Under the pieces are notes generated by a model. The model saw only the letters and a program-made list of their open reading frames with translations. It did no database searches and was not told the DNA's origin. From Hanstruepera neustonica (GTDB taxonomy: Bacteria > Bacteroidota > Bacteroidia > Flavobacteriales > Flavobacteriaceae), in assembly GCF_002895005.1 (NCBI RefSeq), contig NZ_POWF01000003.1:1-64000 (forward strand): a stretch of 64,000 nt of DNA, read 5' to 3'. Every line of letters begins with the position of its first letter. Position 1 is the first letter of the stretch. The position numbers and the translations under genes are program-made. Of the stretch, positions 1-9,705 are shown one piece after another.

Positions 1-335
1 TTATTTAACAACTAACAGAATTGTTCTTCCTTCTCCTTGGTACTCAAAATGGCCTATTCTCTTTGTTGAAAATGTCCGTTTCCAAACATTTTCCTACGCT
101 GTCAATTCAATATGTCTATGAACTTTTTTATTATCCCTTAAGGCGTTTATCTCTTAAGCGGGTGCAAATATAATTACTCTTTTTTTTACCCACAATGTTT
201 TTTGAAAAAAAATTGAAATATTTTTTCAACCCTCACAAAAAACCCAATAAATCCCCAAGAACTTCCACGCCCTTAAACACATCAGTGCCCCGAACGAGGG
301 CGCAAATATAAAACCCTTTTCCTTTCCCAAACAAA
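1..335 (-). promoter_or_regulatory. Tandem leftward promoters and probable rRNA operon leader
   Basis: Read on the minus strand this gene-free stretch has two good Bacteroidota promoters. One has TATATTTG at 303-310 with TTTG-type boxes near 328-335; the other has TATATTTG at 165-172 with TTG near 193-195. Downstream, at 108-125, the minus strand reads AAGTTCATAGACATATTG, which resembles the conserved element that precedes 16S rRNA in this phylum, and the following 100 bases contain no reading frame. I infer that a 16S rRNA gene begins just beyond the left edge. The rRNA gene itself is not in the window, so this rests on the leader pattern. Confidence 0.55.
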
Positions 336-430
336 CTTTTTTTGATAATTTTTTTAGGCCAATCAAACCAACCCTTAATATCAAGGAGTTAGATAGAAAA
401 TTTATATTTTCATTAACTAATCATTATATA

Positions 431-461
431 TTGTACATAATTATTTATACCATTATCTTTG
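431..461 (+). promoter_or_regulatory. Promoter of thrS-infC-rpmI-rplT
   Basis: A TTG box at 431-433 is followed after 20 bases by TATCTTTG at 454-461, matching the Bacteroidota TTTG-N19-TAnnTTTG pattern. Transcription would start near 466, leaving a leader of about 23 nt before the thrS ATG, too short for a T-box or attenuator. Confidence 0.6.
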
Positions 462-489
462 CCCATTCAAAATAATATATACGTATATA

Positions 490-2427
490 ATGATAGAGAT
501 TACTTTACCTGACGGTAGCCTAAAATCAGTTGAGAAGAATTCCACTCCCATGGATGTGGCTAAATCTATTAGTGAGGGATTAGCAAGGAATGTTATTTCT
601 GCTAAATTTAATGATACTACGGTTGAAACCAAAACACCATTAACCGAAAACGGTAGTCTTATATTATATACCTGGAATGATGATGAAGGCAAAAAAGCCT
701 TTTGGCATTCTTCAGCACATATTTTAGCACAAGCTATTGAAGAATTGTATCCTTCGGCTAAATTGTGGGTAGGGCCTGCCATTGAAAATGGTTTTTATTA
801 CGATATTGATTTAGGTGATGCAACAATCTCTGATAAGGATTTCAAACGTATTGAAGATAAAATGTTAGAGATAGCCAGAGGCAAACACGAGTTTAACATG
901 CGTGCCGCATCAAAAGAAGAAGCGCTATCATATTATAAAGATAAAAACGAGTACAAAGTTGATTTAGTAGATAACCTTGAAGATGGCACCATTACATTTT
1001 GTGATCATTCTACGTTTACCGACTTATGTCGTGGTGGACACATTCCAAATACAGGCATAGTTAAAGCCGTTAAAATATTGAGTGTAGCAGGCGCTTATTG
1101 GAAAGGCGATGAAAACAACAAACAACTTACTCGAGTTTATGGTATTTCGTTTCCTAAACAAAAAGAGCTTACTGAATATCTAGAGTTACTTGAAGAAGCA
1201 AAAAAGAGAGACCATAGAAAGTTAGGCAAAGAACTTGAACTGTTTACCTTTTCACAAAAAGTAGGACAAGGTCTCCCCTTATGGCTGCCTAAAGGAGCTG
1301 CATTGAGAGAACGCCTAGAAAATTTCCTTAAACAAGCTCAAAAGAAAGCAGGCTATGAAATGGTAGTTACACCACATATTGGCCAAAAAGAATTGTATGT
1401 AACTTCAGGGCACTATGCCAAATATGGTGAAGATAGTTTTCAGCCTATTCACACTCCAAAAGAAGATGAAGAATTCTTGTTAAAACCCATGAACTGTCCT
1501 CACCATTGTGAAATTTACAAAAGTAGCCAGTGGTCTTACAGGGATCTACCTAAACGTTTTGCTGAATTTGGAACTGTCTACAGATATGAACAAAGCGGTG
1601 AGTTGCATGGTCTAACACGAGTTCGTGGCTTTACGCAGGATGACGCACACCTATTCTGTACACCAGACCAATTAGATGAAGAATTCAAAAATGTCATTGA
1701 TTTGGTTCTATATGTATTTGGTTCATTAGGTTTTGAAAACTTTACGGCTCAAGTGTCATTAAGAGATCCTGAAAATCCAGATAAATATATAGGCAGTGAT
1801 GAGAATTGGGAAAAAGCTGAAGCCGCTATACTGAATGCCGCTAAAGACAAGGGTCTAAATTATGTAGTTGAAACTGGCGAAGCAGCATTTTATGGGCCAA
1901 AATTAGATTTCATGGTTAAAGATGCTTTGGGAAGACAATGGCAATTGGGTACCATACAAGTTGATTACAACCTTCCTGAACGTTTTGATTTAACTTATGT
2001 TGGAAGTGACAACCAAATTCATAGACCGGTCATGATACACCGTGCACCATTTGGAAGTATGGAGCGATTTGTTGCCATTTTACTGGAACATACTGCTGGA
2101 AACTTTCCTTTATGGTTAGTTCCTGAACAAGTTATCGTCTTATCCATAAGTGAGAAATACGAAAAATACGCCAAAAAAGTTTTAAATTTGTTAGAAAATC
2201 ACGAAATTCGCGCCCTAATTGACAATAGGAACGAGACTATGGGTAAAAAAATTCGGGAAGCCGAAATGAAAAAAATCCCATATATGATTATTGTTGGTGA
2301 GAATGAAGAGCAGGAAAATATGATATCTGTTCGTCAGCATGGAGGTGACGATCTTGGCATGATACGTGTTGAAGAATTTTCACAAATAATAAAAAATGAC
2401 ATAAATAAATCATTAAAGCAATTTTAA
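490..2427 (+). CDS. thrS: Threonyl-tRNA synthetase
   Basis: Charges tRNA-Thr with threonine in the cytoplasm and edits mischarged serine. The 645-residue protein has the full family architecture: a TGS domain at about 1-60, the N2 editing domain with the H73-x3-H77 pair and C180/H184 (CRGGH), the class II catalytic core with the zinc-binding MNCPHH motif around residues 334-339, and a C-terminal anticodon-binding domain from about 540. The ATG at 490 gives a normal TGS start (MIEITLPDG) and sits just after a good promoter. It is the first gene of a translation operon with infC, rpmI and rplT, a common arrangement. Length is typical and nothing is missing. Confidence 0.97.
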   Translation: MIEITLPDGSLKSVEKNSTPMDVAKSISEGLARNVISAKFNDTTVETKTPLTENGSLILYTWNDDEGKKAFWHSSAHILAQAIEELYPSAKLWVGPAIENGFYYDIDLGDATISDKDFKRIEDKMLEIARGKHEFNMRAASKEEALSYYKDKNEYKVDLVDNLEDGTITFCDHSTFTDLCRGGHIPNTGIVKAVKILSVAGAYWKGDENNKQLTRVYGISFPKQKELTEYLELLEEAKKRDHRKLGKELELFTFSQKVGQGLPLWLPKGAALRERLENFLKQAQKKAGYEMVVTPHIGQKELYVTSGHYAKYGEDSFQPIHTPKEDEEFLLKPMNCPHHCEIYKSSQWSYRDLPKRFAEFGTVYRYEQSGELHGLTRVRGFTQDDAHLFCTPDQLDEEFKNVIDLVLYVFGSLGFENFTAQVSLRDPENPDKYIGSDENWEKAEAAILNAAKDKGLNYVVETGEAAFYGPKLDFMVKDALGRQWQLGTIQVDYNLPERFDLTYVGSDNQIHRPVMIHRAPFGSMERFVAILLEHTAGNFPLWLVPEQVIVLSISEKYEKYAKKVLNLLENHEIRALIDNRNETMGKKIREAEMKKIPYMIIVGENEEQENMISVRQHGGDDLGMIRVEEFSQIIKNDINKSLKQF

Positions 2428-2454
2428 AATAAGTTAAACTAAAATTTAATAGCC

Positions 2455-3009
2455 ATAGCAATACGTAGAAGAAAACAAGCTCCCAGGCGAGTAAATCAAG
2501 AAGATCAGCACAGAATAAACTCTAAAATCAGAGCCGAAAAAGTGCGTGTAGTAGGTGACAATGTTGAAGTAGGTATCTACTCAACTAAACAAGCATTAGC
2601 CATAGCTGATGAACAAGGTTTAGATCTTGTAGAAATTTCACCAAAAGCCGATCCGCCTGTATGTAAAGTAATGGATTATAAGAAATTTCTTTACGAGCAA
2701 AAAAAACGTGAAAAAGCTCTAAAGGCTAAAGCTTCTAAAGTTGTTATAAAAGAGATTCGTTTTGGTCCCCAAACCGATGATCATGATTACGAATTCAAAA
2801 AGAAGCATGCTGAAAAGTTCTTGAAAGAAGGTGCCAAATTAAAAGCCTTCGTGTTTTTTAAAGGACGATCTATTGTTTTTAAAGAGCAAGGTCAAATATT
2901 ATTATTAAGACTTGCTCAAGATTTAGAGGAATTTGGTAAAGTTGAACAAATGCCAAAATTAGAGGGAAAGCGTATGACTATGTTCATTGCACCCAAAAAA
3001 ACAAAATAA
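2455..3009 (+). CDS. infC: Translation initiation factor IF-3, probable AUA start
   Basis: IF-3 binds the 30S subunit and monitors initiator tRNA and start-codon choice. The body ([19 protein letters not shown], then the basic linker and C-terminal domain) is typical. The first conventional in-frame start is GTG at 2542, which would delete the conserved N-terminus. Between the in-frame stop at 2440 and that GTG the frame encodes [20 protein letters not shown], which is normal IF-3 sequence. The likely start is therefore ATA at 2455 (or ATA at 2449), giving 184 residues. A rare start codon is known for E. coli infC (AUU), where IF-3 represses its own translation; the same logic is inferred here. 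The gene lies 27 nt after thrS and has no Shine-Dalgarno sequence. Confidence 0.9.
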   Translation: MAIRRRKQAPRRVNQEDQHRINSKIRAEKVRVVGDNVEVGIYSTKQALAIADEQGLDLVEISPKADPPVCKVMDYKKFLYEQKKREKALKAKASKVVIKEIRFGPQTDDHDYEFKKKHAEKFLKEGAKLKAFVFFKGRSIVFKEQGQILLLRLAQDLEEFGKVEQMPKLEGKRMTMFIAPKKTK

Positions 3010-3011
3010 AT

Positions 3012-3028
3012 ACCCGATTAATTCGGGT
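3012..3028 (+). other. Small hairpin between infC and rpmI
   Basis: ACCCGA (3012-3017) and TCGGGT (3023-3028) form a 6-bp GC-rich stem with a 5-base loop, followed by only three T residues. It is too weak for a clear terminator. It may be an attenuator or an RNA processing point that sets rpmI-rplT levels. Confidence 0.35.
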
Positions 3029-3066
3029 TTAAGATAATAAGCGAAGTAATAAAACTAGGAAGAAAG

Positions 3067-3264
3067 ATGCCTAAAATGAAAACCAAATCTAGTGCCAAAA
3101 AGCGATTTAAAATCACTGGCACTGGTAAAATCAAAAGAAAGCACGCTTTTAAAAGTCACATCTTAACAAAGAAGTCTAAAAAGCGTAAGTTAGCATTAAC
3201 TCATAGTACTTTGGTACATGAGAATGATGTTGACAGCATTAAGGAACAATTACGTTTAAAGTAA
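3067..3264 (+). CDS. rpmI: 50S ribosomal protein L35
   Basis: A small, very basic protein of the large ribosomal subunit. The 65 residues begin [20 protein letters not shown], the standard L35 signature, and the length is exactly that of the family. The ATG is preceded by AGGAAG at 3058-3063, one of the few Shine-Dalgarno-like sequences in this window. It lies between infC and rplT in the conserved order. Confidence 0.97.
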   Translation: MPKMKTKSSAKKRFKITGTGKIKRKHAFKSHILTKKSKKRKLALTHSTLVHENDVDSIKEQLRLK

Positions 3265-3354
3265 TATTGTTCGGTTAAATTATTTTTAAACCCTGGAGTT
3301 AGGCTCATTTAAAGTATTGGAAACAATCGCCTACTACAAAAAACAATTAAAATT
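3265..3354 (+). promoter_or_regulatory. Structured rpmI-rplT spacer, possible L20 control site
   Basis: This 90-base spacer is long for a ribosomal protein pair. GTTAGGC near 3298-3304 can pair, with one bulge, with GCCTAC near 3330-3335 around a loop containing GGAAACAA. L20 represses its own operon in several bacteria by binding mRNA that mimics its 23S site. A similar role here is inference from position and pairing only. Confidence 0.3.
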
Positions 3355-3699
3355 ATGCCAAGATCAGTAAATTCTGTAGCAAAAAGAGCCCGAAGAAAAA
3401 AGGTTCTTAAACAAGCAAAAGGTTACTTCGGACGTCGTAAAAACGTTTGGACAGTAGCAAAAAATGCGGTTGACAAAGCGATGCAATACTCGTATAGAGA
3501 CCGTAGAAATAAAAAGAGAACATTCCGTGCTTTATGGATTACCCGTATTAATGCAGGTGCCAGACTACATGGTATGTCTTATTCGCAATTTATGGGCAAG
3601 TTAAAAGCTAATAATATTGAATTAAACCGTAAGGTTTTAGCCGATTTAGCGATGAACAACCCAGAAGCATTTGCGGCTATTGTAAATAAAGTAAAATAA
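3355..3699 (+). CDS. rplT: 50S ribosomal protein L20
   Basis: L20 is needed early in 50S assembly and binds 23S rRNA. The 114 residues start [20 protein letters not shown] and contain the conserved [12 protein letters not shown] segment and the [13 protein letters not shown] block, so the protein is complete and of normal length. It is last in the thrS-infC-rpmI-rplT operon and is followed by a strong terminator. L20 often controls this operon through its mRNA; the spacer upstream is a candidate site. Confidence 0.97.
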   Translation: MPRSVNSVAKRARRKKVLKQAKGYFGRRKNVWTVAKNAVDKAMQYSYRDRRNKKRTFRALWITRINAGARLHGMSYSQFMGKLKANNIELNRKVLADLAMNNPEAFAAIVNKVK

Positions 3700-3738
3700 G
3701 GCGTTTCGCCTATTGTAAAACATATTTCGCTTATAAAA

Positions 3739-3769
3739 AGACCGACTCACTTGAGTCGGTCTTTTTTTT
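3739..3769 (+). terminator. Rho-independent terminator after rplT
   Basis: AGACCGACTC and GAGTCGGTCT form a near-perfect 10-bp GC-rich stem with a 4-base loop, followed by eight or more T residues. It closes the thrS operon. Confidence 0.9.
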
Positions 3770-3837
3770 GAACTGTTTTATATTATTTTAATCCAGCAAG
3801 AGAGCAAGCATATTCAGAAAAAATATAATTTTACTAT

Positions 3838-4611
3838 ATGGAGTATATAATAATTTGCTTGGTTGCTTTTGCAGCATCAATCTTAACATTTTTTTCTGGC
3901 TTTGGTTTAGGAACGATTCTACTTCCAGTCTTTTCATTGTTTTTTCCAGTTGAAATAGCCATAGCTCTAACAGGTGTTGTCCATTTTTTTAATAATATAT
4001 ACAAGTTCGTATTGGTTGGAAAAAATGCCAATAAAAATGTACTTATTTATTTTGGGCTTCCAGCTGTTATTGCATCATTTATTGGTGCCTATTTATTATT
4101 AAATATTACTGATTTAAAACCCCTATATCAATATCAGATAAGCAACCAAGTATTTACTATTACTCCAGTAAAACTTATAATTGCCATTCTTTTAATTGTA
4201 TTTGCCATTTTAGAGTTACTCCCTTTTTTCAAAAAACTCCATTTTAAGAAAAAACACTTACCTATTGGTGGTTTATTAAGTGGTTTTTTTGGTGGGCTTT
4301 CTGGTCATCAAGGTGCCTTGAGAAGTGCTTTTTTAATTAATGCTGGATTGACAAAAGAAGTGTTTATTGGGTCTGCAGTAGTTATTTCAGCCTTTGTAGA
4401 TTTCACAAGAATATCCATTTACTCAACCAGATTTTTAAAATCTGGTCTAAAAGATAATATTCCGCTTATCCTTTGTGCAACAATATCCGCTATTATTGGT
4501 GCCTACTTTGGTAATAAATTATTAAAAAAGATTACATTAGAATTTATTCAGAAACTGGTTGCTATATTACTGATTAGTATTTCTATAGCTCTTGGGGCTG
4601 GATTACTTTAG
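3838..4611 (+). CDS. TauE/SafE (DUF81) family membrane permease
   Basis: A predicted inner-membrane transporter of 257 residues with about eight hydrophobic segments. Both halves carry the family's glycine-rich motif: SGFGLGTILLP near residues 20-30 and GGLSGHQGALRSAF near 150-165. The family is linked to export or uptake of sulfite, sulfoacetate and other small organosulfur anions, but the substrate cannot be told here. It is monocistronic and convergent with the next gene, overlapping it by 4 nt. The ATG at 3838 (MEYIIICLVAF) starts directly at the first membrane segment. Confidence 0.85.
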   Translation: MEYIIICLVAFAASILTFFSGFGLGTILLPVFSLFFPVEIAIALTGVVHFFNNIYKFVLVGKNANKNVLIYFGLPAVIASFIGAYLLLNITDLKPLYQYQISNQVFTITPVKLIIAILLIVFAILELLPFFKKLHFKKKHLPIGGLLSGFFGGLSGHQGALRSAFLINAGLTKEVFIGSAVVISAFVDFTRISIYSTRFLKSGLKDNIPLILCATISAIIGAYFGNKLLKKITLEFIQKLVAILLISISIALGAGLL

Positions 4612-5864
4612 GTTTTTTGCTTTTTCTTTTTGGCTGCGGGAAACAACACATTATTTAATATCAATCTATAACCAGGCGATGTTGGATATAAGTCCAACTC
4701 TGTTTTAGGATCACCTACTCTATGTGTATAATCCTCTGGGTCATGTCCTCCATAAAAGGTAAAAAAGCCTTTTCCTTTAATACCGTGAATGTATTTGGCC
4801 TCGCCGTTGGTTTTATTTTCTCCCATCACCAATACATTCGATTTAATCTCATCTCTGGTAAACGCTGTTGTCTGCCCCATAAAACCCTTAACCAAAGCCG
4901 TGTGATTTTGACAGAGCATTGTTGGTATTGGATCCCATTTGGCTGAAAAGTCCATTAATGTAAAATAATCTGTCATTTTTGGAATTCTCCGTTTTTGAGT
5001 CATATCGATTGAAGAAAATTCATATACTAGAGGATTTCTTTCCAAAGTAAAATCCTTGAAGGCAAATGTTTTGTTATAATCTACTTTAGCCTGATAATTG
5101 GGGTCGCTTCCATCTCCATCAAACATAGGTTCACAAATATCAACACCTTCTGCAGATAATGCTATATCAAAGCTATCCGTAGCACTACACATGGCAAACA
5201 TAAAACCTCCTCCAATGACATAGTCTCGTATCTTTTTGGAAACAGCCAGTTTTTCCTCTGAGACCTTATTGTAACCCAATTTGGTTGCTAATGCTTCAGC
5301 CTCCTTTTTTTCCTCAATATACCATGCCGCAGTTCGATAATTACCATAAAACTTTCCATATTGACCTGTAAAATCTTCATGATGTAAATGCAGCCAATCA
5401 AATAGTAACAAACCGTCATTGAGAACTTCTTCATCGTAAACGGTTTCATAGGGAATTTCGGCATAGGTTAAAACCATGGTTACTGCATCATCCCATGGCA
5501 ACTTCCCTTTGGGAGTATAAACGGCAATTTTAGGTGCTTTTTCCAATACCACAGCTTCCATATTTTTACTGGGACTAGAAATTTCTTCCAAAATAGATTC
5601 TGCTTTAGCGTTTGAAAGTACCTCATATGAAACACCTCTAATTTGGCATTCACGTTGAATGCGCTCTGAATCTGGCAACAAAAAAGATCCGCCCCGATAA
5701 TTCAAAAGCCATTTAACTTTTAACTGCTGCTCCAATGTCCAATAAGTAATACCATAAGCCTTTAAATGATTCTTTTGACTTTCGGCATCCATTGGAATTA
5801 GAATATAAGATGCAAAAGAGTTAACAGAAATTAATATAAAAAGTGTCAGTAAAATCTTTTTCAT
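4608..5864 (-). CDS. Secreted conserved Bacteroidota protein, amidotransferase-like
   Basis: A 418-residue protein with a signal peptide (MKKILLTLFILISVNSFA) and so probably periplasmic. I recall close relatives in Flavobacteriia labelled asparagine synthetase B, but it has neither the N-terminal Cys2 glutaminase nor the SGGVDSS ATP site of AsnB. What can be seen is a flavodoxin-like alpha/beta arrangement: a strand reading APKIAVYTPKG near 110, a long insert, then GGGFMFAMCSATD near 218-230, where Cys is placed like a nucleophile elbow, and a late GKGFFTFYGGHDPEDY motif. These suggest a ThuA or class I amidotransferase-like fold. Substrate and reaction are unknown. The name asparagine synthetase should not be carried over. 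Confidence 0.7.
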   Translation of the reverse strand: MKKILLTLFILISVNSFASYILIPMDAESQKNHLKAYGITYWTLEQQLKVKWLLNYRGGSFLLPDSERIQRECQIRGVSYEVLSNAKAESILEEISSPSKNMEAVVLEKAPKIAVYTPKGKLPWDDAVTMVLTYAEIPYETVYDEEVLNDGLLLFDWLHLHHEDFTGQYGKFYGNYRTAAWYIEEKKEAEALATKLGYNKVSEEKLAVSKKIRDYVIGGGFMFAMCSATDSFDIALSAEGVDICEPMFDGDGSDPNYQAKVDYNKTFAFKDFTLERNPLVYEFSSIDMTQKRRIPKMTDYFTLMDFSAKWDPIPTMLCQNHTALVKGFMGQTTAFTRDEIKSNVLVMGENKTNGEAKYIHGIKGKGFFTFYGGHDPEDYTHRVGDPKTELDLYPTSPGYRLILNNVLFPAAKKKKQKT

Positions 5865-5931
5865 ATTTGAAATATACTCAAAAAATATACCTTTAAAGAG
5901 GTTTTAAAATAAATTTAACCTGAATAAAACT

Positions 5932-6951
5932 TTAGTGCTTACCCGATAGCAAGTTTGCTACAACTTTTGTATTAGGAAATTGCTCCAACATAATTTTTAG
6001 GAACACGGTAATTGGAATAGACATTATCAAGCCCGGAACACCCCAAATATAGCCCCACAACATAAGCATTACCAATACTGTAATCACATTTAATGAAAAT
6101 GATTTACCCATGAAAATCGGTTCAAGTATTGAACCAAATAACACCTGAACACCTGTTATGGAAACAATAAAAAAGAATAGCGTACTTGTTGGATCCAGTT
6201 CAATGAATGCAAAAGCTGATAATAAAACAACTGTTATGATGGATCCCACCATTTGAACAAAATTTATAATAAATGCAAACAGACCCCAAAAAATTGGAAA
6301 GCTGACATCAAAGAACAAACAAGCCAATCCGGTTCCAATACCAGTAGCCAAACTCACCAAAAACTTCACTTTAATGAACGTAATCAAATCCTTTTCAATT
6401 TTAATAAAAGCCTTTACCGAGGTATGCTTTTGTTTTAAAATTGTGCTATTAATAACTTTTTGGATATTGATGGATTCTGCCAACCATAGTACAACAAAAA
6501 ATGCAGTCATCAGTATCATGGTTACAAACTTCCTCACAAATTCAATCGTGACTGAAATATCTTCTTTATGAATGAATTCCTTCATAAATTCACGCTTGTT
6601 TTCTATTTGAAAACCAAATGTTTCTTGCGCAGTTACTAGTAAATTATCAAATTTTTCTTCTGCTTTTACAAAAAAATCTGTTTCAGAATTTAGAATTTCT
6701 CGACTTGAAATCTGAATCAATTCAGCTCCAATTTTTAATCCGCCAATAATTAGTAAAACCACGATAACAATGCTCAAAGGCTTTGGCACCCTTTTTTTTC
6801 CCAACCAACGCATTAAGGGTAAGAATAAAAGCGCTATAAACATAGAAAATATCAGCGGAATAAAAATAAACGACAATATTTTCAGTAGATAGAATACTAA
6901 AGGAATAACTATAACCAATAAGAGAATATTCGTGGTTCGTCTTTGATCCAT
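5932..6951 (-). CDS. AI-2E family (PerM-type) membrane transporter
   Basis: A 339-residue inner-membrane protein with the layout of the PF01594 family: two or three N-terminal membrane helices, a long soluble segment at about 80-140, then a cluster of C-terminal helices including VLVMLMLWGYIWGVPGLIMS, which matches the conserved end of the family. Members have been linked to autoinducer-2 export or cation/proton antiport; the function here cannot be set. It lies 30 nt downstream of dnaB on the same strand and may be co-transcribed. Start codon ATG, MDQRRTTNILLL. Confidence 0.85.
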   Translation of the reverse strand: MDQRRTTNILLLVIVIPLVFYLLKILSFIFIPLIFSMFIALLFLPLMRWLGKKRVPKPLSIVIVVLLIIGGLKIGAELIQISSREILNSETDFFVKAEEKFDNLLVTAQETFGFQIENKREFMKEFIHKEDISVTIEFVRKFVTMILMTAFFVVLWLAESINIQKVINSTILKQKHTSVKAFIKIEKDLITFIKVKFLVSLATGIGTGLACLFFDVSFPIFWGLFAFIINFVQMVGSIITVVLLSAFAFIELDPTSTLFFFIVSITGVQVLFGSILEPIFMGKSFSLNVITVLVMLMLWGYIWGVPGLIMSIPITVFLKIMLEQFPNTKVVANLLSGKH

Positions 6952-6981
6952 GATTAATTTTATAAATAGCTTCTGGAATTA

Positions 6982-8523
6982 TTAAAAAGGTACGTCGCTG
7001 TCTTCATCATCAGGTGAGCCAAAAGCCTCATTTGCTGAAGGGAAGTTTTCTGGTTTAAAGGTATCATCATTTGCGGCAGCGTTCATTTTAGAATGAAACT
7101 CGTGACCAAAAGGCGAATCGAAATCATCCAAATTATCGAATTTACCCAAATGACCAATAAACTTCAACCGGATGTTGTCCAAACCACCATTTCTGTGCTT
7201 AGCAACAATAAATTCTGCTTGGCCTTCGGTAGGAGAACGCTCTTCATCATCCCATTCATCAATTTTATAATATTCAGGTCTGTAAATAAAGCTTACAATA
7301 TCGGCATCCTGCTCTATGGCTCCTGATTCACGTAAATCCGATAACAATGGACGTTTGCTACCACCACGTGTTTCAACAGCACGGGACAATTGCGAAAGCG
7401 CAATAACAGGGACACTTAATTCTTTAGCCAAGGCTTTCAAGTTTCTAGAAATTGTAGAAATTTCCTGTTCCCGGTTTCCTCCTTTTTGGCTTCCTCCAGC
7501 AGTCATTAATTGCAAATAATCAATAACTATCAATCGGATACCATGCTGTGATGCCAAACGTCTGGCTTTGGCCCGAAGATCAAAAATGGACAATGATGGT
7601 GTATCATCAATAAAAAGTGGTGCTTTTTCCAAGCCTTTTACTTTCACATTTAACTGCTCCCATTCGTGCTTTTCCAATTTACCGGTTCTTAATTTTTCAG
7701 AGGATAGGCCAGTCTCGCTTGAAATCAAACGTGTGATTAATTGAACTGATGCCATTTCCAGAGAGAAAAACGCCACAGGAATATTTTGATCTACTGCAAT
7801 GTTTCTTGCCATTGACAGTGTTAAAGCCGTTTTACCCATACCTGGACGAGCTGCTACGATAATTAAATCGCTATCCTGCCAACCAGATGTTAATTTGTCC
7901 AGTTTTGAAAAGCCCGTAGGAATACCACTTAAACCCTCTTTATTGGAGATTTCTTCAATTTTCTTTTTGGCTTGTATAACTAAACTTTGTGCTGTTTCAC
8001 TTGATTTTTTGATATTACCCTGAGTAACCTCATATAGTTTAGCTTCAGCCTTGTCCAATAAATCAAAAACATCCTGGGTTTCATCGTAAGAATCTTCAAT
8101 AATTTCAGACGAAATTTTTATGAGGCTTCGTTGAATGAATTTCTGCAAAATAATTCTGGCATGGAACTCAATATGGGCAGAAGAAGACACTTTTTGCGTC
8201 AAAGAAATGAGGTAAAAATCACCACCAACCAAATCCAACTTTTGATTTTTCTTGAGTTGACTTGAAACGGTTAATAAGTCAATAGGTTCACTATTCTCAA
8301 AGAGTTGAAAAATAGCTTCAAAAATATATTGATGTGCTTCCTTGTAGAATGCTTCGGGACTTAAAATATCAATAACCTCATCAACACCCTTTTTGTCAAT
8401 CATCATCGCTCCAAGTACAACTTCCTCTAAATCAAGTGCTTGTGGTGGTATTTTGCCTTTTTCAAGATTAATTAAGGTGCTCTTGTCCACCTGATATCCT
8501 TTTATTTGGTTTGGTTGTTTCAT
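6982..8523 (-). CDS. dnaB: Replicative DNA helicase DnaB
   Basis: The hexameric ATP-driven helicase that opens the replication fork. The 513-residue protein shows the N-terminal DnaB domain (PPQALDLEEVVLGAMMID, about 26-43), a linker, and the RecA-like C-terminal domain with Walker A RPGMGKT (about 226-232), a Walker B-like LIVIDYLQLM strand and ALSQLSRAVETR. No intein is present. The C-terminal tail (DDEDSDVPF) is acidic, reminiscent of tails that contact partner replication proteins. It lies downstream of accA but is separated from it by a terminator, so it probably has its own promoter. Confidence 0.96.
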   Translation of the reverse strand: MKQPNQIKGYQVDKSTLINLEKGKIPPQALDLEEVVLGAMMIDKKGVDEVIDILSPEAFYKEAHQYIFEAIFQLFENSEPIDLLTVSSQLKKNQKLDLVGGDFYLISLTQKVSSSAHIEFHARIILQKFIQRSLIKISSEIIEDSYDETQDVFDLLDKAEAKLYEVTQGNIKKSSETAQSLVIQAKKKIEEISNKEGLSGIPTGFSKLDKLTSGWQDSDLIIVAARPGMGKTALTLSMARNIAVDQNIPVAFFSLEMASVQLITRLISSETGLSSEKLRTGKLEKHEWEQLNVKVKGLEKAPLFIDDTPSLSIFDLRAKARRLASQHGIRLIVIDYLQLMTAGGSQKGGNREQEISTISRNLKALAKELSVPVIALSQLSRAVETRGGSKRPLLSDLRESGAIEQDADIVSFIYRPEYYKIDEWDDEERSPTEGQAEFIVAKHRNGGLDNIRLKFIGHLGKFDNLDDFDSPFGHEFHSKMNAAANDDTFKPENFPSANEAFGSPDDEDSDVPF

Positions 8524-8636
8524 GTAGGCGAAAGTAATTAAAACAACGCTATAAATAAAGCGCTAAAGAAGTTGGGTTGTCAACTATAAGTTAACAATCT
8601 AACTGTTAATAAGTTAATTTTATTGTTGATAAGCAT

Positions 8637-8668
8637 AAAAAAATCTGAAATAAACTATTCCAGATTTT
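8637..8668 (-). terminator. Terminator after accA
   Basis: On the minus strand AAAATCTG and CAGATTTT form an 8-bp stem followed by a run of T residues. It separates accA from dnaB. Confidence 0.7.
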
Positions 8669-8691
8669 AATGTACATTGATTATAGGGAAG

Positions 8692-9645
8692 TTATCCTTT
8701 AAAGACACCCATTTCCAAATATTTTTCCATTCTGCTGGACACTAAATCTTTTGGTGATAAGTTTTTTAACTCCTCATGGGTTTTTAAAATCGCATCTCTA
8801 ACCGCCAAAAATGTCTTTTCACGATCACTGTGAGCACCGCCAAGAGGTTCTTTGATAATTTCATCAACTAACTTAAGTTTCTTCATGTCGGTTGCTGTTA
8901 ATTTAAGTGCATCGGCTGCTTGCTCTTTATACTCCCAGCTTCTCCAAAGTATCGATGAACAGGATTCAGGTGAAATAACTGAATACCATGTATTTTCCAA
9001 CATTAAAACTTTGTCTCCAACTCCAATTCCCAATGCGCCACCTGAAGCACCTTCACCAATAATAATTGTGATTATAGGAACTTGCAGACGTGTCATTTCC
9101 AGTATGTTTCGAGCAATCGCTTCCCCTTGACCACGCTCTTCGGCTTCAAGGCCTGGATATGCTCCAGGTGTATCAATTAAGGTAATGACAGGAATTCCAA
9201 ACTTTTCGGCTGATTTCATTAATCTTAAGGCCTTTCGGTAACCTTCCGGATTAGCCATACCAAAATTTCGGTATTGTCTTGTTTTTGTATTGTAGCCCTT
9301 TTGTTGGCCAACAATCATAAAACTTTGGTCTCCAATTTTACCCAATCCACCAATCATGGCCTTATCATCCTTCACATTTCTATCACCATGTAGTTCCAAA
9401 AAAGAATCACCACATAAGGCTTTTACATAATCAAGAGTATACGGTCTGTTAGGATGTCTTGACATTTGAACACGCTGCCATGGTGTCAAGTTTTTATAAA
9501 TTTCTTTTTTAGTAGCTTTTAACTTCTTTTCAATTTGCTTGCAGGTTTCTGTCACATCAACATCACTCTCCTCGCCTATAATCTGACACTTTTCAAGCTG
9601 CTCTTCCAGTTCTTTAATGGGTAGTTCAAATTCTAAATATTCCAT
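8692..9645 (-). CDS. accA: Acetyl-CoA carboxylase carboxyltransferase subunit alpha
   Basis: With AccD it transfers the carboxyl group from carboxybiotin to acetyl-CoA, the first step of fatty-acid synthesis. The 317-residue protein matches the family throughout: the helical N-terminus with [29 protein letters not shown], the crotonase-core segment [19 protein letters not shown] and the oxyanion-hole stretch [16 protein letters not shown]. Length is normal. A TATATTTG box at 9676-9683 (minus strand) sits about 30 bases upstream. AccD is not in the window. Confidence 0.97.
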   Translation of the reverse strand: MEYLEFELPIKELEEQLEKCQIIGEESDVDVTETCKQIEKKLKATKKEIYKNLTPWQRVQMSRHPNRPYTLDYVKALCGDSFLELHGDRNVKDDKAMIGGLGKIGDQSFMIVGQQKGYNTKTRQYRNFGMANPEGYRKALRLMKSAEKFGIPVITLIDTPGAYPGLEAEERGQGEAIARNILEMTRLQVPIITIIIGEGASGGALGIGVGDKVLMLENTWYSVISPESCSSILWRSWEYKEQAADALKLTATDMKKLKLVDEIIKEPLGGAHSDREKTFLAVRDAILKTHEELKNLSPKDLVSSRMEKYLEMGVFKG

Positions 9646-9675
9646 AGAAATTTGTTATTAAATTTAGTTAGTGTA

Positions 9676-9703
9676 CAAATATAAAAACTTTAAACGGTTA
9701 AAA
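9676..9703 (-). promoter_or_regulatory. Promoter of accA
   Basis: Minus-strand TATATTTG at 9676-9683 with a T-rich -33 region near 9701-9703. Predicted leader to the accA ATG is about 25 nt. Confidence 0.5.
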
Positions 9704-9705
9704 TG

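Noticed and set aside
453-782. Minus-strand reading frame of 109 codons across the start of thrS
   Set aside because: It lies antisense to a well-conserved gene, crosses its promoter and has no recognisable domain or start signal.
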